Shown here: positions 38,898-47,854 of the stretch, piece after piece | How the letters are laid out: each line of letters opens with the position of its first letter | Numbering within the stretch: position 1 is the first letter of the stretch | Origin: Bremerella sp. P1 | Lineage (GTDB): Bacteria; Planctomycetota; Planctomycetia; Pirellulales; Pirellulaceae | Assembly: GCF_028748185.1 (NCBI RefSeq) | Contig: NZ_CP118164.1 | Coordinates: 2,170,001 to 2,234,000 of the forward strand | Direction: 5' to 3' | Length of the DNA stretch: 64,000 nt | Notes under the pieces: generated by a model | Database searches by the model: none | The model's input: the letters and a program-made list of their open reading frames with translations, nothing else | What the model was told of the DNA's origin: nothing | Made by a program: the position numbers and the translations under genes

Positions 38898-40274
38898 ATG
38901 GCTCAACTGACCGGCTCGATCGTCAAATACCCAGCGCGAAATCTGGTCGTATGGTACGTGGGGTTGATCGCGGCAGGAACGATCGTGCTGACGCTATCCG
39001 TCTCGCGTGGATCGGGCGCCGAAAGTATCAGCTTGATCGACGCCTTCTTCACGGCGACCAGTGCCAGTTGTGTAACCGGACTGGCAGTTCGCTCGACCCC
39101 GCACGACTTCAGCTTCATCGGGCAACTAGCCATTCTCTTTTTGATCCAGATCGGCGGGATCGGGATCATGACGATCACCACGTTCACGATGTTCAACCTG
39201 GGAAATAAGCCCAGCCTACGTGCCCGAGCGATCCTGACGGAAACGCTTGGAGCCGGTGACAACGCTGACCTGAGATGGATTCTTCAGCACGTCTTGGTCG
39301 TCACGGCGGTAAGCGAAGGGATCGGCTTTGTCATCTTGCTGGCGCGGAACCTGTTTATCTACGAGCCTGGCAAAGCTGCCTGGCATGCGTTGTTTCATTC
39401 CGTGTCGGCGTTCTGCAACGCGGGCTTTGCACTGCATGACGACAGCCTGACGAGCTTTCAAGGCGACGTCATCGTCAACGTGACCATTTCGGCGCTGATT
39501 ATCGTGGGTGGCATTGGTTTTCCAGTCTTGTTGGATCTCAACAAAAACTGGCGGAAAGGGCCGATTGAGGGATGGATCAACCTACACATCCACTCGAAGT
39601 TCATGCTCTTCGGTACCGCGTTCTTCCTGCTAGCCGGCTTTCTCGGCTTTCTGTTATTGGAGTGGGACGGCGTCCTCAACGAGATGCCACTGTGGAAGAA
39701 GGTGTTGGTCTCAGGCTTCCATTCGGTTACATGCCGAACGGCTGGCTTCAATACAATTGACCTTTCTGCGCTGACCAACGCGACACTCTTTATCTCGATG
39801 ATGCTGATGCTGATTGGCGCCGGTTCCTGTTCAACCGGAGGTGGTTTCAAGGTCTCGACCGTGATGGTAATGGCCCTGCATGCCTGGAAGACCTTTCATG
39901 GTGCCACGCGTCTCAACTTTGCCCGTCGCACAATACCTGGCGATGTGATTCAAGCCGCAACCGCGACTGCGTTGTTGTTCTCGGTTGTGGCGATCGGGGC
40001 GCTGACCATGCTGTTGGTGATCCAGCAGTCCAGTGCGCCCCATCCCAAGAGTCAGGGCCTGTTTCTGGATGCGGCCTTTGAAGTCGTATCCGCTCTAGGA
40101 ACCGTTGGCTTGTCGACCGGATTTACTGGAACGCTTTCCAACAGTGGCAAGCTGATCATCATCGCGTTGATGTTCCTGGGACGCATCGGGCCGATCTCCG
40201 TGTTCGCAGCTCTATCGCTGACCGAGCGGAAAACGCCGGTCGAATACCCGAAAGAAGAACCTTTGATAGGATAA
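38898..40274 (+). CDS. TrkH/KtrB-family potassium transporter, membrane subunit
   Basis: A 458-residue protein with eight-plus helices arranged as four M1-P-M2 units. The pore-loop signatures are 'ASCVTGLA', 'AFCNAGFAL', 'TCRTAGFNT' and 'ALGTVGLST', each with the conserved selectivity Gly. It brings K+ (possibly with Na+) into the cell under control of a TrkA/KtrA regulator, encoded 5 bp downstream. Its length (458) is close to KtrB. Confidence 0.95.
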   Translation: MAQLTGSIVKYPARNLVVWYVGLIAAGTIVLTLSVSRGSGAESISLIDAFFTATSASCVTGLAVRSTPHDFSFIGQLAILFLIQIGGIGIMTITTFTMFNLGNKPSLRARAILTETLGAGDNADLRWILQHVLVVTAVSEGIGFVILLARNLFIYEPGKAAWHALFHSVSAFCNAGFALHDDSLTSFQGDVIVNVTISALIIVGGIGFPVLLDLNKNWRKGPIEGWINLHIHSKFMLFGTAFFLLAGFLGFLLLEWDGVLNEMPLWKKVLVSGFHSVTCRTAGFNTIDLSALTNATLFISMMLMLIGAGSCSTGGGFKVSTVMVMALHAWKTFHGATRLNFARRTIPGDVIQAATATALLFSVVAIGALTMLLVIQQSSAPHPKSQGLFLDAAFEVVSALGTVGLSTGFTGTLSNSGKLIIIALMFLGRIGPISVFAALSLTERKTPVEYPKEEPLIG

Positions 40275-40279
40275 GCCGA

Positions 40280-40945
40280 ATGGCACCTGTAAAGCACTTT
40301 TATGTCTTGGGTCTCGGCTCGTTTGGTGGAGCACTGGCTCGGCAGTTGAATAAGAACGGCTGCCGCGTAACAGGTATCGATAGCGACCGTGAGCACGTCG
40401 AAGACATCAAAGACGAGCTCTACGAAGCGATCATCGCTGACGCGACCGATTTTGATACCCTTCAGCATCTCAACTTCAAGGATGCCAACGGCGTGTTCAT
40501 CAGCATGGGCGAAGACATCAGCCCATCGCTACTGGCAACGCTGCACGTCAAGGAACTGGGTGCCAAGCGGATCATCGTCAAAGGGGTCAGCCGCGATCAC
40601 GGCAAGCTGCTGAAGAGCCTGGGCGTCGAGCGGGTAATCTTCCCCGAAGCGGAAATCGCGGTCACACTTGCCGACCGCGTGACCTGGCCCAACATCATCG
40701 ACTTTCTGCCCATCGATCCTGAGTACAGCTTCATGGAAGTGGCGGTCCCCGACGACATGGTCGGCAAGTCGCTGATGCAGCTGAACCTTCGCCAGCAATT
40801 CGGCGTTTGGGTCGTGGGCATCAAGGACTCGATGACCGGCAAGCTCGAGATGTTTCCGGACGGTGCCTACTCGCTGGGTTGCGATCAGCTGATCCTTGTG
40901 GTCGGTAAACAATCTTCGCTCGAGCAGCTGCGCAATAAAACATAG
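40280..40945 (+). CDS. TrkA/KtrA-family potassium regulator
   Basis: A 221-residue cytoplasmic protein. The Rossmann RCK_N domain (about 5-130) starts with the nucleotide-binding 'GLGSFGG' and has the acidic 'GIDSD' strand end. The RCK_C (TrkA_C) domain follows (about 140-215, 'MEVAVPDDMVGKSLMQLNL'). It gates the TrkH-type channel in response to ATP/ADP or NADH. Operon with trkH (5 bp gap). Confidence 0.95.
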   Translation: MAPVKHFYVLGLGSFGGALARQLNKNGCRVTGIDSDREHVEDIKDELYEAIIADATDFDTLQHLNFKDANGVFISMGEDISPSLLATLHVKELGAKRIIVKGVSRDHGKLLKSLGVERVIFPEAEIAVTLADRVTWPNIIDFLPIDPEYSFMEVAVPDDMVGKSLMQLNLRQQFGVWVVGIKDSMTGKLEMFPDGAYSLGCDQLILVVGKQSSLEQLRNKT

Positions 40946-41353
40946 CTCGCTCATAGCAATCTGCGACAATTTGGCAAATTGCTGCCCTTGATTCTGCCAC
41001 TTAAAATGGAGTAGTCGAATCGCACGTAAGTAGTGCAATCACAACTACTAAACGTATATCTTTTTATGGACATTCGCTGGCCTTCCCCCCACTCGAATGG
41101 CCGAATCAGATGGCATTCGATTTCGTTCCCAAATTTTTTTTATTGACAGATCACCCAATTGTGGGAAAGCAAATTCCCGCAATGCGACTTAATAATGGAG
41201 CGTGCGCCCCAATCACCAAGAGGGCCTAATCGCCATAATCAACGAAAACCGCCTTTTTTCACAAGCCTATCCCTTTGGCTGTTTTCGTGTGTTATTATTT
41301 GACGCAACCTCGCTGTTTACCGGAAGATAGCCACGCATCGGAGCCGAGCCCCC
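40946..41353. other. 408 bp intergenic region before glgA, with a candidate operator dyad
   Basis: An A/T-rich segment near 41130-41160 ends in TTGACA (41153-41158). Directly behind it the dyad TTGTGGGAA...TTCCCGCAA (41159-41167 and 41174-41182, one mismatch) could be a repressor site. No -10 stands at the right distance. Another AT-rich TTATTAT is at about 41293. The region probably carries the glgA promoter. Confidence 0.4.
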
Positions 41354-42835
41354 TTGAACGTTCTTTTTGCCAGTAGCGAGGTCTATCCATTCGCCAAGAC
41401 CGGGGGACTGGCGGACGTAGGCGGTGCATTGCCAATCGCATTGCAAGGCATGGTCGACAACGTCACCGTGATCTTGCCCGCATTTCGGCATATCTATAAG
41501 TCCGGGCTACCCATTGAAGAGTTGCCGATCTACTTCGACGTCCCTGTCGGAGGTCAAATCGCCTCGGGCCAGCTCCTGAAATCGCATTTGCCCAATTCAG
41601 ATGTTCCGATCTACTTTGTCAAGAATGAAGAGTATTTCGATCGGCCTGAATTGTATCGCGAAGCGGGAACAGACTACCAAGACAACTGCGAACGATTCGT
41701 CTTCTTCTGCCGCAGCGTGCTCGAAGCGATTCGCTTGCTCGATCTGAAGATCGACCTGATTCACTGCAACGACTGGCAAACCGGTCTCATCCCGGCCTAC
41801 TTGAATATCGAGTACCGGGCTACGCATGGCTACGAAGACATCGCCAGTGTGCTGACCATTCACAACATGGCCTACCAGGGTAATTTCTGGCACTGGGACA
41901 TGCTGCTGACCGGGCTCGATTGGAAGTACTTCAACATGCATCAGATGGAGTTCTTCGGCCATCTGAACTTCCTGAAGACGGGGATCGTCTTCGCCGACGC
42001 GATCACCACGGTCAGCCCACGTTACGCGGAAGAAATTCAATCGCAGCCAATGGGCTGTGGCCTGGAAGGTGCCCTGCGAGAACGCCGATCGGTGCTCGAG
42101 GGGATCGTCAACGGGGTCGATTACACCCGCTGGAATCCAGCCACCGACACTGACATCGCCACACAGTATGACCTGCAGAACTGGCAGAAGAATAAGCCGC
42201 TTTGCAAAGAAGAACTGCAGAAAGAGTTCCACCTGCCGACCAATCCTAAAGTGCCGGTCATCGGCATGGTGGGTCGTATGGCCGATCAAAAAGGCTTTGA
42301 CCTGGTCGCCAAGGTGATTCGTGATCGTGCCAAGAATTGCGATTGCCAGTGGGTGATCCTGGGAACCGGCGAACCGCATCACGAAGCGACGCTGAAAGAG
42401 CTGAGTGCTCTGTACCCGAACAAGATCGGCGTGAAAGTCGAGTTTTGTGAAGGGAAAGCTCGTCGCGTGGAAGCCGGAGCGGACATGTTCCTCATGCCGA
42501 GCTTGTACGAACCATGCGGACTCAACCAGCTTTACAGCCTGAAATACGGTACCGTTCCAGTCGTCCGTGAAACAGGCGGTCTGGCCGACACGATTACCAA
42601 CATGTCGCCGGCCACGCTCGAATCAGGCACGGCCAATGGCTTCAGTTTCCGGGAGTACACGGCCGAGGCATTACAGGATATCCTGGAAATCGCCATCACC
42701 ACGTACCGAGAACAACCTGATACTTGGAAGCAGATTGTCGAGACCGGCATGGCACAAGACTGGTCTTGGGATCGCAGCGCCCAGCAGTACATTGAACTCT
42801 ATCAGAAAACGCTCGACGCACGCCGCAGTAGCTAA
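41354..42835 (+). CDS. glgA: Glycogen synthase (ADP-glucose)
   Basis: A 493-residue GT5 family enzyme of normal length. It starts at TTG 41354, the only start that keeps the conserved N-terminus MNVLFASSEVYPFAKTGGLAD with the ADP-glucose-binding KTGGLAD at residues 15-21. The C-terminal domain has 'MVGRMADQKGFDL' and the GT-B motif 'PSLYEPCGLNQLYSLKYG'. It elongates alpha-1,4-glucan in the cytoplasm. The adjacent galT and GH57 genes make a storage-glucan and sugar-phosphate module. Confidence 0.95.
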   Translation: MNVLFASSEVYPFAKTGGLADVGGALPIALQGMVDNVTVILPAFRHIYKSGLPIEELPIYFDVPVGGQIASGQLLKSHLPNSDVPIYFVKNEEYFDRPELYREAGTDYQDNCERFVFFCRSVLEAIRLLDLKIDLIHCNDWQTGLIPAYLNIEYRATHGYEDIASVLTIHNMAYQGNFWHWDMLLTGLDWKYFNMHQMEFFGHLNFLKTGIVFADAITTVSPRYAEEIQSQPMGCGLEGALRERRSVLEGIVNGVDYTRWNPATDTDIATQYDLQNWQKNKPLCKEELQKEFHLPTNPKVPVIGMVGRMADQKGFDLVAKVIRDRAKNCDCQWVILGTGEPHHEATLKELSALYPNKIGVKVEFCEGKARRVEAGADMFLMPSLYEPCGLNQLYSLKYGTVPVVRETGGLADTITNMSPATLESGTANGFSFREYTAEALQDILEIAITTYREQPDTWKQIVETGMAQDWSWDRSAQQYIELYQKTLDARRSS

Positions 42836-42864
42836 CGCAGGTCCCCGCCGACAAGGACGTCGCC

Positions 42865-43884
42865 GTGAGTCCTAGTTCTGGAAACGAGCTCCGCCGAGAC
42901 CCACTGCTTGGGTTTCAAGTTGTCGTCGCCGAAGGTCGCGAGAGCCGTCCCCAGCAGTGGAAATCGACCAGTCCGGCTCCCTCCGCGATGCGTTGCCCGT
43001 TCTGTGGTGGTCACGAAGATGCCACACCCCACGAACGGCTCGTTCTGCCGCAGGGTCTCAACCGCCAGAACGACCAAGAGCCGTGGGAAGTCCGGGTTCT
43101 GCCGAACATCTATCCTTCGTTGTCGCCCCACTTTCCGGACAGCGTTCCCCAAGCCGTAAGTCCCTTCTTCGAGTCCGTTGCGGCCAGTGGTATTCAGGAA
43201 GTCATCGTCGAGTCCCCTCAGCATGTTCGCTCGTTTGCCCAGTTGCCCGAGCAGAACGCGATTCTGACGTTTCAGGCCTATCAGATGCGGCTCAATGCGA
43301 TCCGCGAGGAAGGCCGTTGCCGCTACGTTCAGCTCTTCAAGAACAACGGCCCAGCCGCTGGTGCCTCGCTCGAACACTCGCACAGTCAGCTGATGGCTAC
43401 CCGCTACGTTCCTCCGATCATCGAGCAGGAACTGGCCGCCAGTAAGGCCTATTACGAGAAGACGAAACGGTCCTTCTGGAGCGATCTCATCGAAAGCGAA
43501 TTATCGGATGGGATACGCGTCATCCATGCCGACGATCAGCTCGTGGCCTTCTGTCCATATGCGTCTCGGATGCCATTTGAAGTCACCATTTTGCCGCGGT
43601 CCAGCCAGGCCGATTTTGGGGAGGCAAACTCAACGCTATTAGAGCAGCTTGCCTTGTTGTTACGCTCGATCCTGGTGCGATTAGAAAAGGCATTAAATTT
43701 CCCGGCATATAACTACCTGATTCACACGTTGCCGTTTGACACATTCTCGACAGATCACTATCACTGGCATGTAGAGGTTTTGCCGCGCGTGACGGTCAGA
43801 GCAGGTTTCGAGTGGGGGACGGGTCTTTATGTGAACCCACTCTCTCCTGAACGAGCCGCTAGAATCCTCCGAGAGTTGCTGTAA
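42865..43884 (+). CDS. galT: Galactose-1-phosphate uridylyltransferase
   Basis: A 339-residue HIT-superfamily enzyme starting at GTG 42865, with AGGACG upstream. A CPFCG zinc knuckle lies at residues 44-48. The catalytic HSHSQ motif is at 171-175 (H173 expected as the uridylylated residue). 'DHYHWHVEVLPR' near 310 supplies further ligands. It exchanges galactose-1-phosphate and UDP-glucose in the Leloir pathway; GlgA is 29 bp upstream, so the released glucose-1-phosphate may feed glycogen. Some homologues use ADP-sugars. Confidence 0.92.
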   Translation: MSPSSGNELRRDPLLGFQVVVAEGRESRPQQWKSTSPAPSAMRCPFCGGHEDATPHERLVLPQGLNRQNDQEPWEVRVLPNIYPSLSPHFPDSVPQAVSPFFESVAASGIQEVIVESPQHVRSFAQLPEQNAILTFQAYQMRLNAIREEGRCRYVQLFKNNGPAAGASLEHSHSQLMATRYVPPIIEQELAASKAYYEKTKRSFWSDLIESELSDGIRVIHADDQLVAFCPYASRMPFEVTILPRSSQADFGEANSTLLEQLALLLRSILVRLEKALNFPAYNYLIHTLPFDTFSTDHYHWHVEVLPRVTVRAGFEWGTGLYVNPLSPERAARILRELL

Positions 43885-44047
43885 CCGATAAGGTCAACAC
43901 AACCTGAAAGGTCACCGCAGGTCTTCCCTTAAACTCGATTGGAAAAGCTAGCAAAGGGTTATTGGTTCTGCCGATTCGTCCTGTATCTATCCAGACGAAC
44001 TCCGTCGCATAACCTCCCCAACTCCCAGGAACTCCCCCGAGAACAAC

Positions 44048-46222
44048 ATGAGCAACACGATCCGTCTTTGCTTGGTCCTGCACAATCATCAACCCATCGG
44101 CAACTTCGATGGTGTCTTCGAGCAGGCCTATCAGGACAGCTACCTCCCTTTCCTGGACGTGTTTGATTGCTATCCCGATATCAAGATCGGCCTGCATACC
44201 AGCGGCCCGCTGATGGAATGGCTGGACGAGCATCATCCTGAATACCTCGATCGCCTGGCCGCCCATGTCAAAAACGGCCGCATCGAAATCATCGGTGGTG
44301 TCTTCTACGAAGCCATTCTGCCGATGATCCCGCCACGGGATCGCGTTGGCCAGATCGAAACGTACACCAAGTGGCTCACCGACCGGCTCGGTGCCAAGAT
44401 CCAAGGCATGTGGATGCCAGAACGCGTGTGGGAACAACCTCTCACCGCTGACATCGCCGATGCCGGCATCCAGTACACCATCCTGGATGACTTCCACTTC
44501 AAGAATGCCGGTATCCCTCAGGAAGACCTCTACGGCTACTACGTGACCGAAGAGTGCGGCAAGCTGCTCAATGTCTTCCCCGGTAGCGAACGCCTTCGTT
44601 ACCTGCTGCCGTTCGCACCGGCTCAGGACACCATCGACTACATGCGTAGCATTGCCGATCAGTACCCAGGCTCGGTTCTGGTCTTCGGTGACGATGGCGA
44701 AAAGTTTGGAACCTGGCCCGATACAAAAGCCCACGTCTACGATCGTGGCTGGTTGGCCCAGTTCTTTGAACTGCTGACCGCCAACAAGGATTGGCTGCTA
44801 ACCACGACGCTCGCCGAAGCCTCGGAAGCATTGCTTCCCGTTGGCAAGACCTACATCCCCGAAGGCAGTTATCGCGAGATGACCGAATGGGCGATGCCGG
44901 CTCAGCAGCAAGTCGAGTTCGAGGACATGGTCCACGAACTGGAACATCAAGAACATTGGCCGCAGATCAAGAAGTATATCCGCGGTGGCTACTGGCGCAA
45001 CTTCAAGGTTCGCTATCCCGAAACTGACGAAATGTACTGCCGTGCCCTGGGCATCAGTAACCGGCTTCACGCTGCCGAGCAAAACGGTGGCGATGCCCAA
45101 CTGTTGGCTCAGGCCAAGAAGGAACTTTACCGCGGTCAGTGCAACTGCAGCTACTGGCACGGTGCGTTCGGTGGCACGTACCTGCCGCACCTTCGCAACG
45201 CCGTCTACAAGCACTTGATTGCCGCGGACAACCTGCTGGACAAGGCCGAGCACAAAGCTTCCAGCTTCATCGAAGCCGAAGTCGCCGACTTTAACTTCGA
45301 CGGGCGTAAAGAAGTTCGCCTGGAAGACGACAAGCTCGTCGCCATGATGGCTCCGGCCAGCGGTGGCACGATCTACGAACTCGACGTTCGTTCGATCTGC
45401 CACAACCTGTTGGCAACGTTGTCGCGTCGTCCCGAAGCATATCACCGCAAAGTGCTCGCTGGTCCTTCGGCTGGTGGCGGTGAAGTCGCATCGATTCACG
45501 ATCGCGTGGTCTTCAAACAAGAAGGCCTCGACAAGATGCTGCAGTACGACACCTACCAGCGCAAGGCATTGGTCGATCACTTCTTCGACAACAACGCTTC
45601 GCTGGAACAAGTGGCGCTGAACAACGCCATGGAACGCGGTGACTTCGTCGGCTCTCCCTTTGAAGCCAAAGTGCGACGCAACCCGGACCGTATTCAGGTT
45701 CAGATGTCGCGGATGGGCAACGCCTGGGGTATCCCGCTGAAGATCACCAAGGGCGTCACCATGAACGCCGGCAGCAGCAGCCTCGAGATTGCTTACATGC
45801 TGGAAGGTCTGCCGCAGGATCAGGTCCTGCACTTCGCCGTGGAAATGAATCTAGCCGGTCTTCCTTCGGGTGCCGACGATCGTTACTTCCACCAGGCCAA
45901 CGGCAACAAGCTGGGTCACCTCGGTACGCAGCTTGACCTGCACGAAGTTCAAGATCTCGGTGTGAAAGACGAGTGGCTCGGTATTGATTGCCGCTGGAGT
46001 GCCGATCGTCCGACCAGCCTGTGGACGTTCCCCATCTCGACGGTCAGCCAGTCGGAAGGCGGTTTCGAGATGGTGCACCAGAGTGTCTGCATGATGCCTC
46101 ATTGGTGGGTCCAAGGGGATGCCGAAGGCCGCTGGAGTGTCGTGATGCAGCTGGACATCGACACAACACTCGCGGAAAGCCGCATGCCGAAAGAAGTTCG
46201 CGAAAGCGTCAACGCAGGCTAG
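44048..46222 (+). CDS. GH57 4-alpha-glucanotransferase/amylase
   Basis: A 724-residue cytoplasmic enzyme. The GH57 catalytic domain covers about residues 1-310 with 'LHNHQP', catalytic Glu125 in 'GMWMPERVW', and the acid in 'FGDDGEKFGTWP' (D215/D216). Domains of DUF1925/DUF1926 type follow. The arrangement is that of Thermococcus 4-alpha-glucanotransferase. It transfers or shortens alpha-1,4-glucans, complementing GlgA. It is closed by a strong terminator. Confidence 0.93.
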   Translation: MSNTIRLCLVLHNHQPIGNFDGVFEQAYQDSYLPFLDVFDCYPDIKIGLHTSGPLMEWLDEHHPEYLDRLAAHVKNGRIEIIGGVFYEAILPMIPPRDRVGQIETYTKWLTDRLGAKIQGMWMPERVWEQPLTADIADAGIQYTILDDFHFKNAGIPQEDLYGYYVTEECGKLLNVFPGSERLRYLLPFAPAQDTIDYMRSIADQYPGSVLVFGDDGEKFGTWPDTKAHVYDRGWLAQFFELLTANKDWLLTTTLAEASEALLPVGKTYIPEGSYREMTEWAMPAQQQVEFEDMVHELEHQEHWPQIKKYIRGGYWRNFKVRYPETDEMYCRALGISNRLHAAEQNGGDAQLLAQAKKELYRGQCNCSYWHGAFGGTYLPHLRNAVYKHLIAADNLLDKAEHKASSFIEAEVADFNFDGRKEVRLEDDKLVAMMAPASGGTIYELDVRSICHNLLATLSRRPEAYHRKVLAGPSAGGGEVASIHDRVVFKQEGLDKMLQYDTYQRKALVDHFFDNNASLEQVALNNAMERGDFVGSPFEAKVRRNPDRIQVQMSRMGNAWGIPLKITKGVTMNAGSSSLEIAYMLEGLPQDQVLHFAVEMNLAGLPSGADDRYFHQANGNKLGHLGTQLDLHEVQDLGVKDEWLGIDCRWSADRPTSLWTFPISTVSQSEGGFEMVHQSVCMMPHWWVQGDAEGRWSVVMQLDIDTTLAESRMPKEVRESVNAG

Positions 46223-46272
46223 GCAATCTGCATGTGAGTGTAGTCGAACTCACATTCACCGATCGAAATGTA

Positions 46273-46310
46273 AGAGCTCTCCGTACTTAGCGATGGAGAG
46301 CTCTTTTTCT
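46273..46310 (+). terminator. Rho-independent terminator after the GH57 gene
   Basis: A 10-bp stem, AGAGCTCTCC with GGAGAGCTCT, over a 12-nt loop, then TTTTCT. Confidence 0.9.
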
Positions 46311-46459
46311 TTGCGCACCCAAAAGTGATCAAATTTGACCCAGCTTGGCCTTTTTGCGAAACAATTAGGTTCTTGCATGCGTACCCAATGCTTACAATAC
46401 GTATCAATTCGCGCGAGTTGGACCATTACCTAATCTAATAAAGACAGGGAGAGACAGTG

Positions 46460-47680
46460 ATGAAAATCGCTTGGAAATTTGCCCTAGCGGCACTGTTGGC
46501 AGGCGGCATGATGGTAACGAGCAGCAACGTGTTTGCTGACGATGATGCTGCCGCGGCAGAAGCCCCTGCCGCTGAGGAAACCGCAAAGGAAGCTGCCGAA
46601 GAAGCCAAAGAAGAAGAGGCGAAACCCAAGACCTTCCAAGAGGAACTGACTGCCGCGTTGAATGTCGCACGCACAGGCGGTGACGACCGGCTCCCAATTC
46701 CCAAGCGTTTCGAGAAAGCGGTTGAAATGATCGACCAGGCCTGGGACCTGGAACGCACCGCTGACGAAACCAAGCAAGCAATCAGCTTGAAGGTCTCGTT
46801 GCTGTCGGTTCAACAACGATTCGGTAACCCCAAGGCCGTGGAAGAAGCAATGGCCTTCCTCACGAACCTGACCAAGGACGAAAACCTTGAAATCGCCTCG
46901 TTCGCTGAGACCTCGCTGCTCAACCTGCGACTCAATCAATTGGCATCGCTCTCTCCCAAAGAGCAGCAAGCGGTGATTGATGAAGTGAAGGGACAAATCA
47001 TGGAAGCCGAGCCTTCCCCCAGCACGGCAGCTTTGGCGATGACCCTGGCGAGCTCGCTTTCCAAAAGCTTGGAAGCAGATCAGGCTGCCAAAGAAGTTGC
47101 CGACCTGGCCAATCACTTCAAATCTGTCGAAGACGAAAACGTCCAAAAGGCTGCGGCTCGCTTGGTGGGTCTCTCGAATCGCTTGAACCTGCCGGGCAAC
47201 CCGATCGAAATCACCGGTACGAAGCTTAACGGCGAAGACCTGGCGTTCGATTCCTCCTTCAAAGGCAAGACCGTCGTGGTCGACTTCTGGGCAACTTGGT
47301 GCGGTCCTTGTATCGCCGAATTCCCCAACATGAAGCGGCTCTACGAAATCTATCATCCGCACGGTTTTGAAATCGTCGGGATCAGTCTCGATGAAGAGAA
47401 AGAAACCGTCGAGAAGTTCGTCGAAGCCAAAGAACTTCCTTGGACCATCGTCTGGACCACTCGGGAAGAAGGCGAACGCGGTTGGGATGACAAGAACGCT
47501 CGCCGTTACGGCATCAGCGGAATTCCTACGATGATCTTCGTCGGCAAGGACGGCAACGTTCAATCGTTGACTGCCCGCGGTCACAATTTGGATCAACTGC
47601 TGGCCGAAGCCTATCCGGACGTCAAGGTTCCCTCCGAAGAAGAGGAAGCCAAGAAGGACGCAGAAAAGACGGAAGAGTAA
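46460..47680 (+). CDS. TlpA-like thioredoxin with long helical N-terminal domain
   Basis: A 406-residue exported protein from the ATG at 46460 (GGGAGA upstream). The signal peptide ends near VFADD. An Ala/Glu-rich acidic linker is followed by a helical domain (about 60-230) with no known family. The C-terminal TlpA/AhpC-TSA thioredoxin domain (about 240-390) has 'DFWATWCGPCIAEF' with the redox CGPC pair, and cis-Pro in 'SGIPTM'. The tail is charged (EEEEAKKDAEK). It is likely a periplasmic disulfide reductase. A similar gene follows. Confidence 0.88.
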   Translation: MKIAWKFALAALLAGGMMVTSSNVFADDDAAAAEAPAAEETAKEAAEEAKEEEAKPKTFQEELTAALNVARTGGDDRLPIPKRFEKAVEMIDQAWDLERTADETKQAISLKVSLLSVQQRFGNPKAVEEAMAFLTNLTKDENLEIASFAETSLLNLRLNQLASLSPKEQQAVIDEVKGQIMEAEPSPSTAALAMTLASSLSKSLEADQAAKEVADLANHFKSVEDENVQKAAARLVGLSNRLNLPGNPIEITGTKLNGEDLAFDSSFKGKTVVVDFWATWCGPCIAEFPNMKRLYEIYHPHGFEIVGISLDEEKETVEKFVEAKELPWTIVWTTREEGERGWDDKNARRYGISGIPTMIFVGKDGNVQSLTARGHNLDQLLAEAYPDVKVPSEEEEAKKDAEKTEE

Positions 47681-47735
47681 TCGCTTCCGCCTGGCATCAA
47701 CGCAAGTTGGTAGGTGCCACAATTTAATAATCACG

Positions 47736-47768
47736 ATGGCTGCTTATGAAAATAGGCAGCCATTTTTG
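47736..47768 (+). terminator. Rho-independent terminator between the two thioredoxin genes
   Basis: Stem ATGGCTGC with GCAGCCAT over a 12-nt loop, then TTTTT. Confidence 0.87.
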
Positions 47769-47854
47769 TTGACTTAGAATGGAGTGACAACGACCCAGGG
47801 GCACCAACAGACTCATCCGCCCCGGCACCCTGAACCATGATCGAGGAGTGGCAG

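Noticed and set aside
44798-45832. A 344-codon frame opposite the GH57 gene
   Set aside because: Antisense shadow created by codon bias; the GH57 catalytic motifs are on the plus strand.
46484-47734. A 416-codon open frame opposite the first thioredoxin gene
   Set aside because: Antisense shadow of a gene with signal peptide and CGPC motif; its own sequence has no protein-like features.
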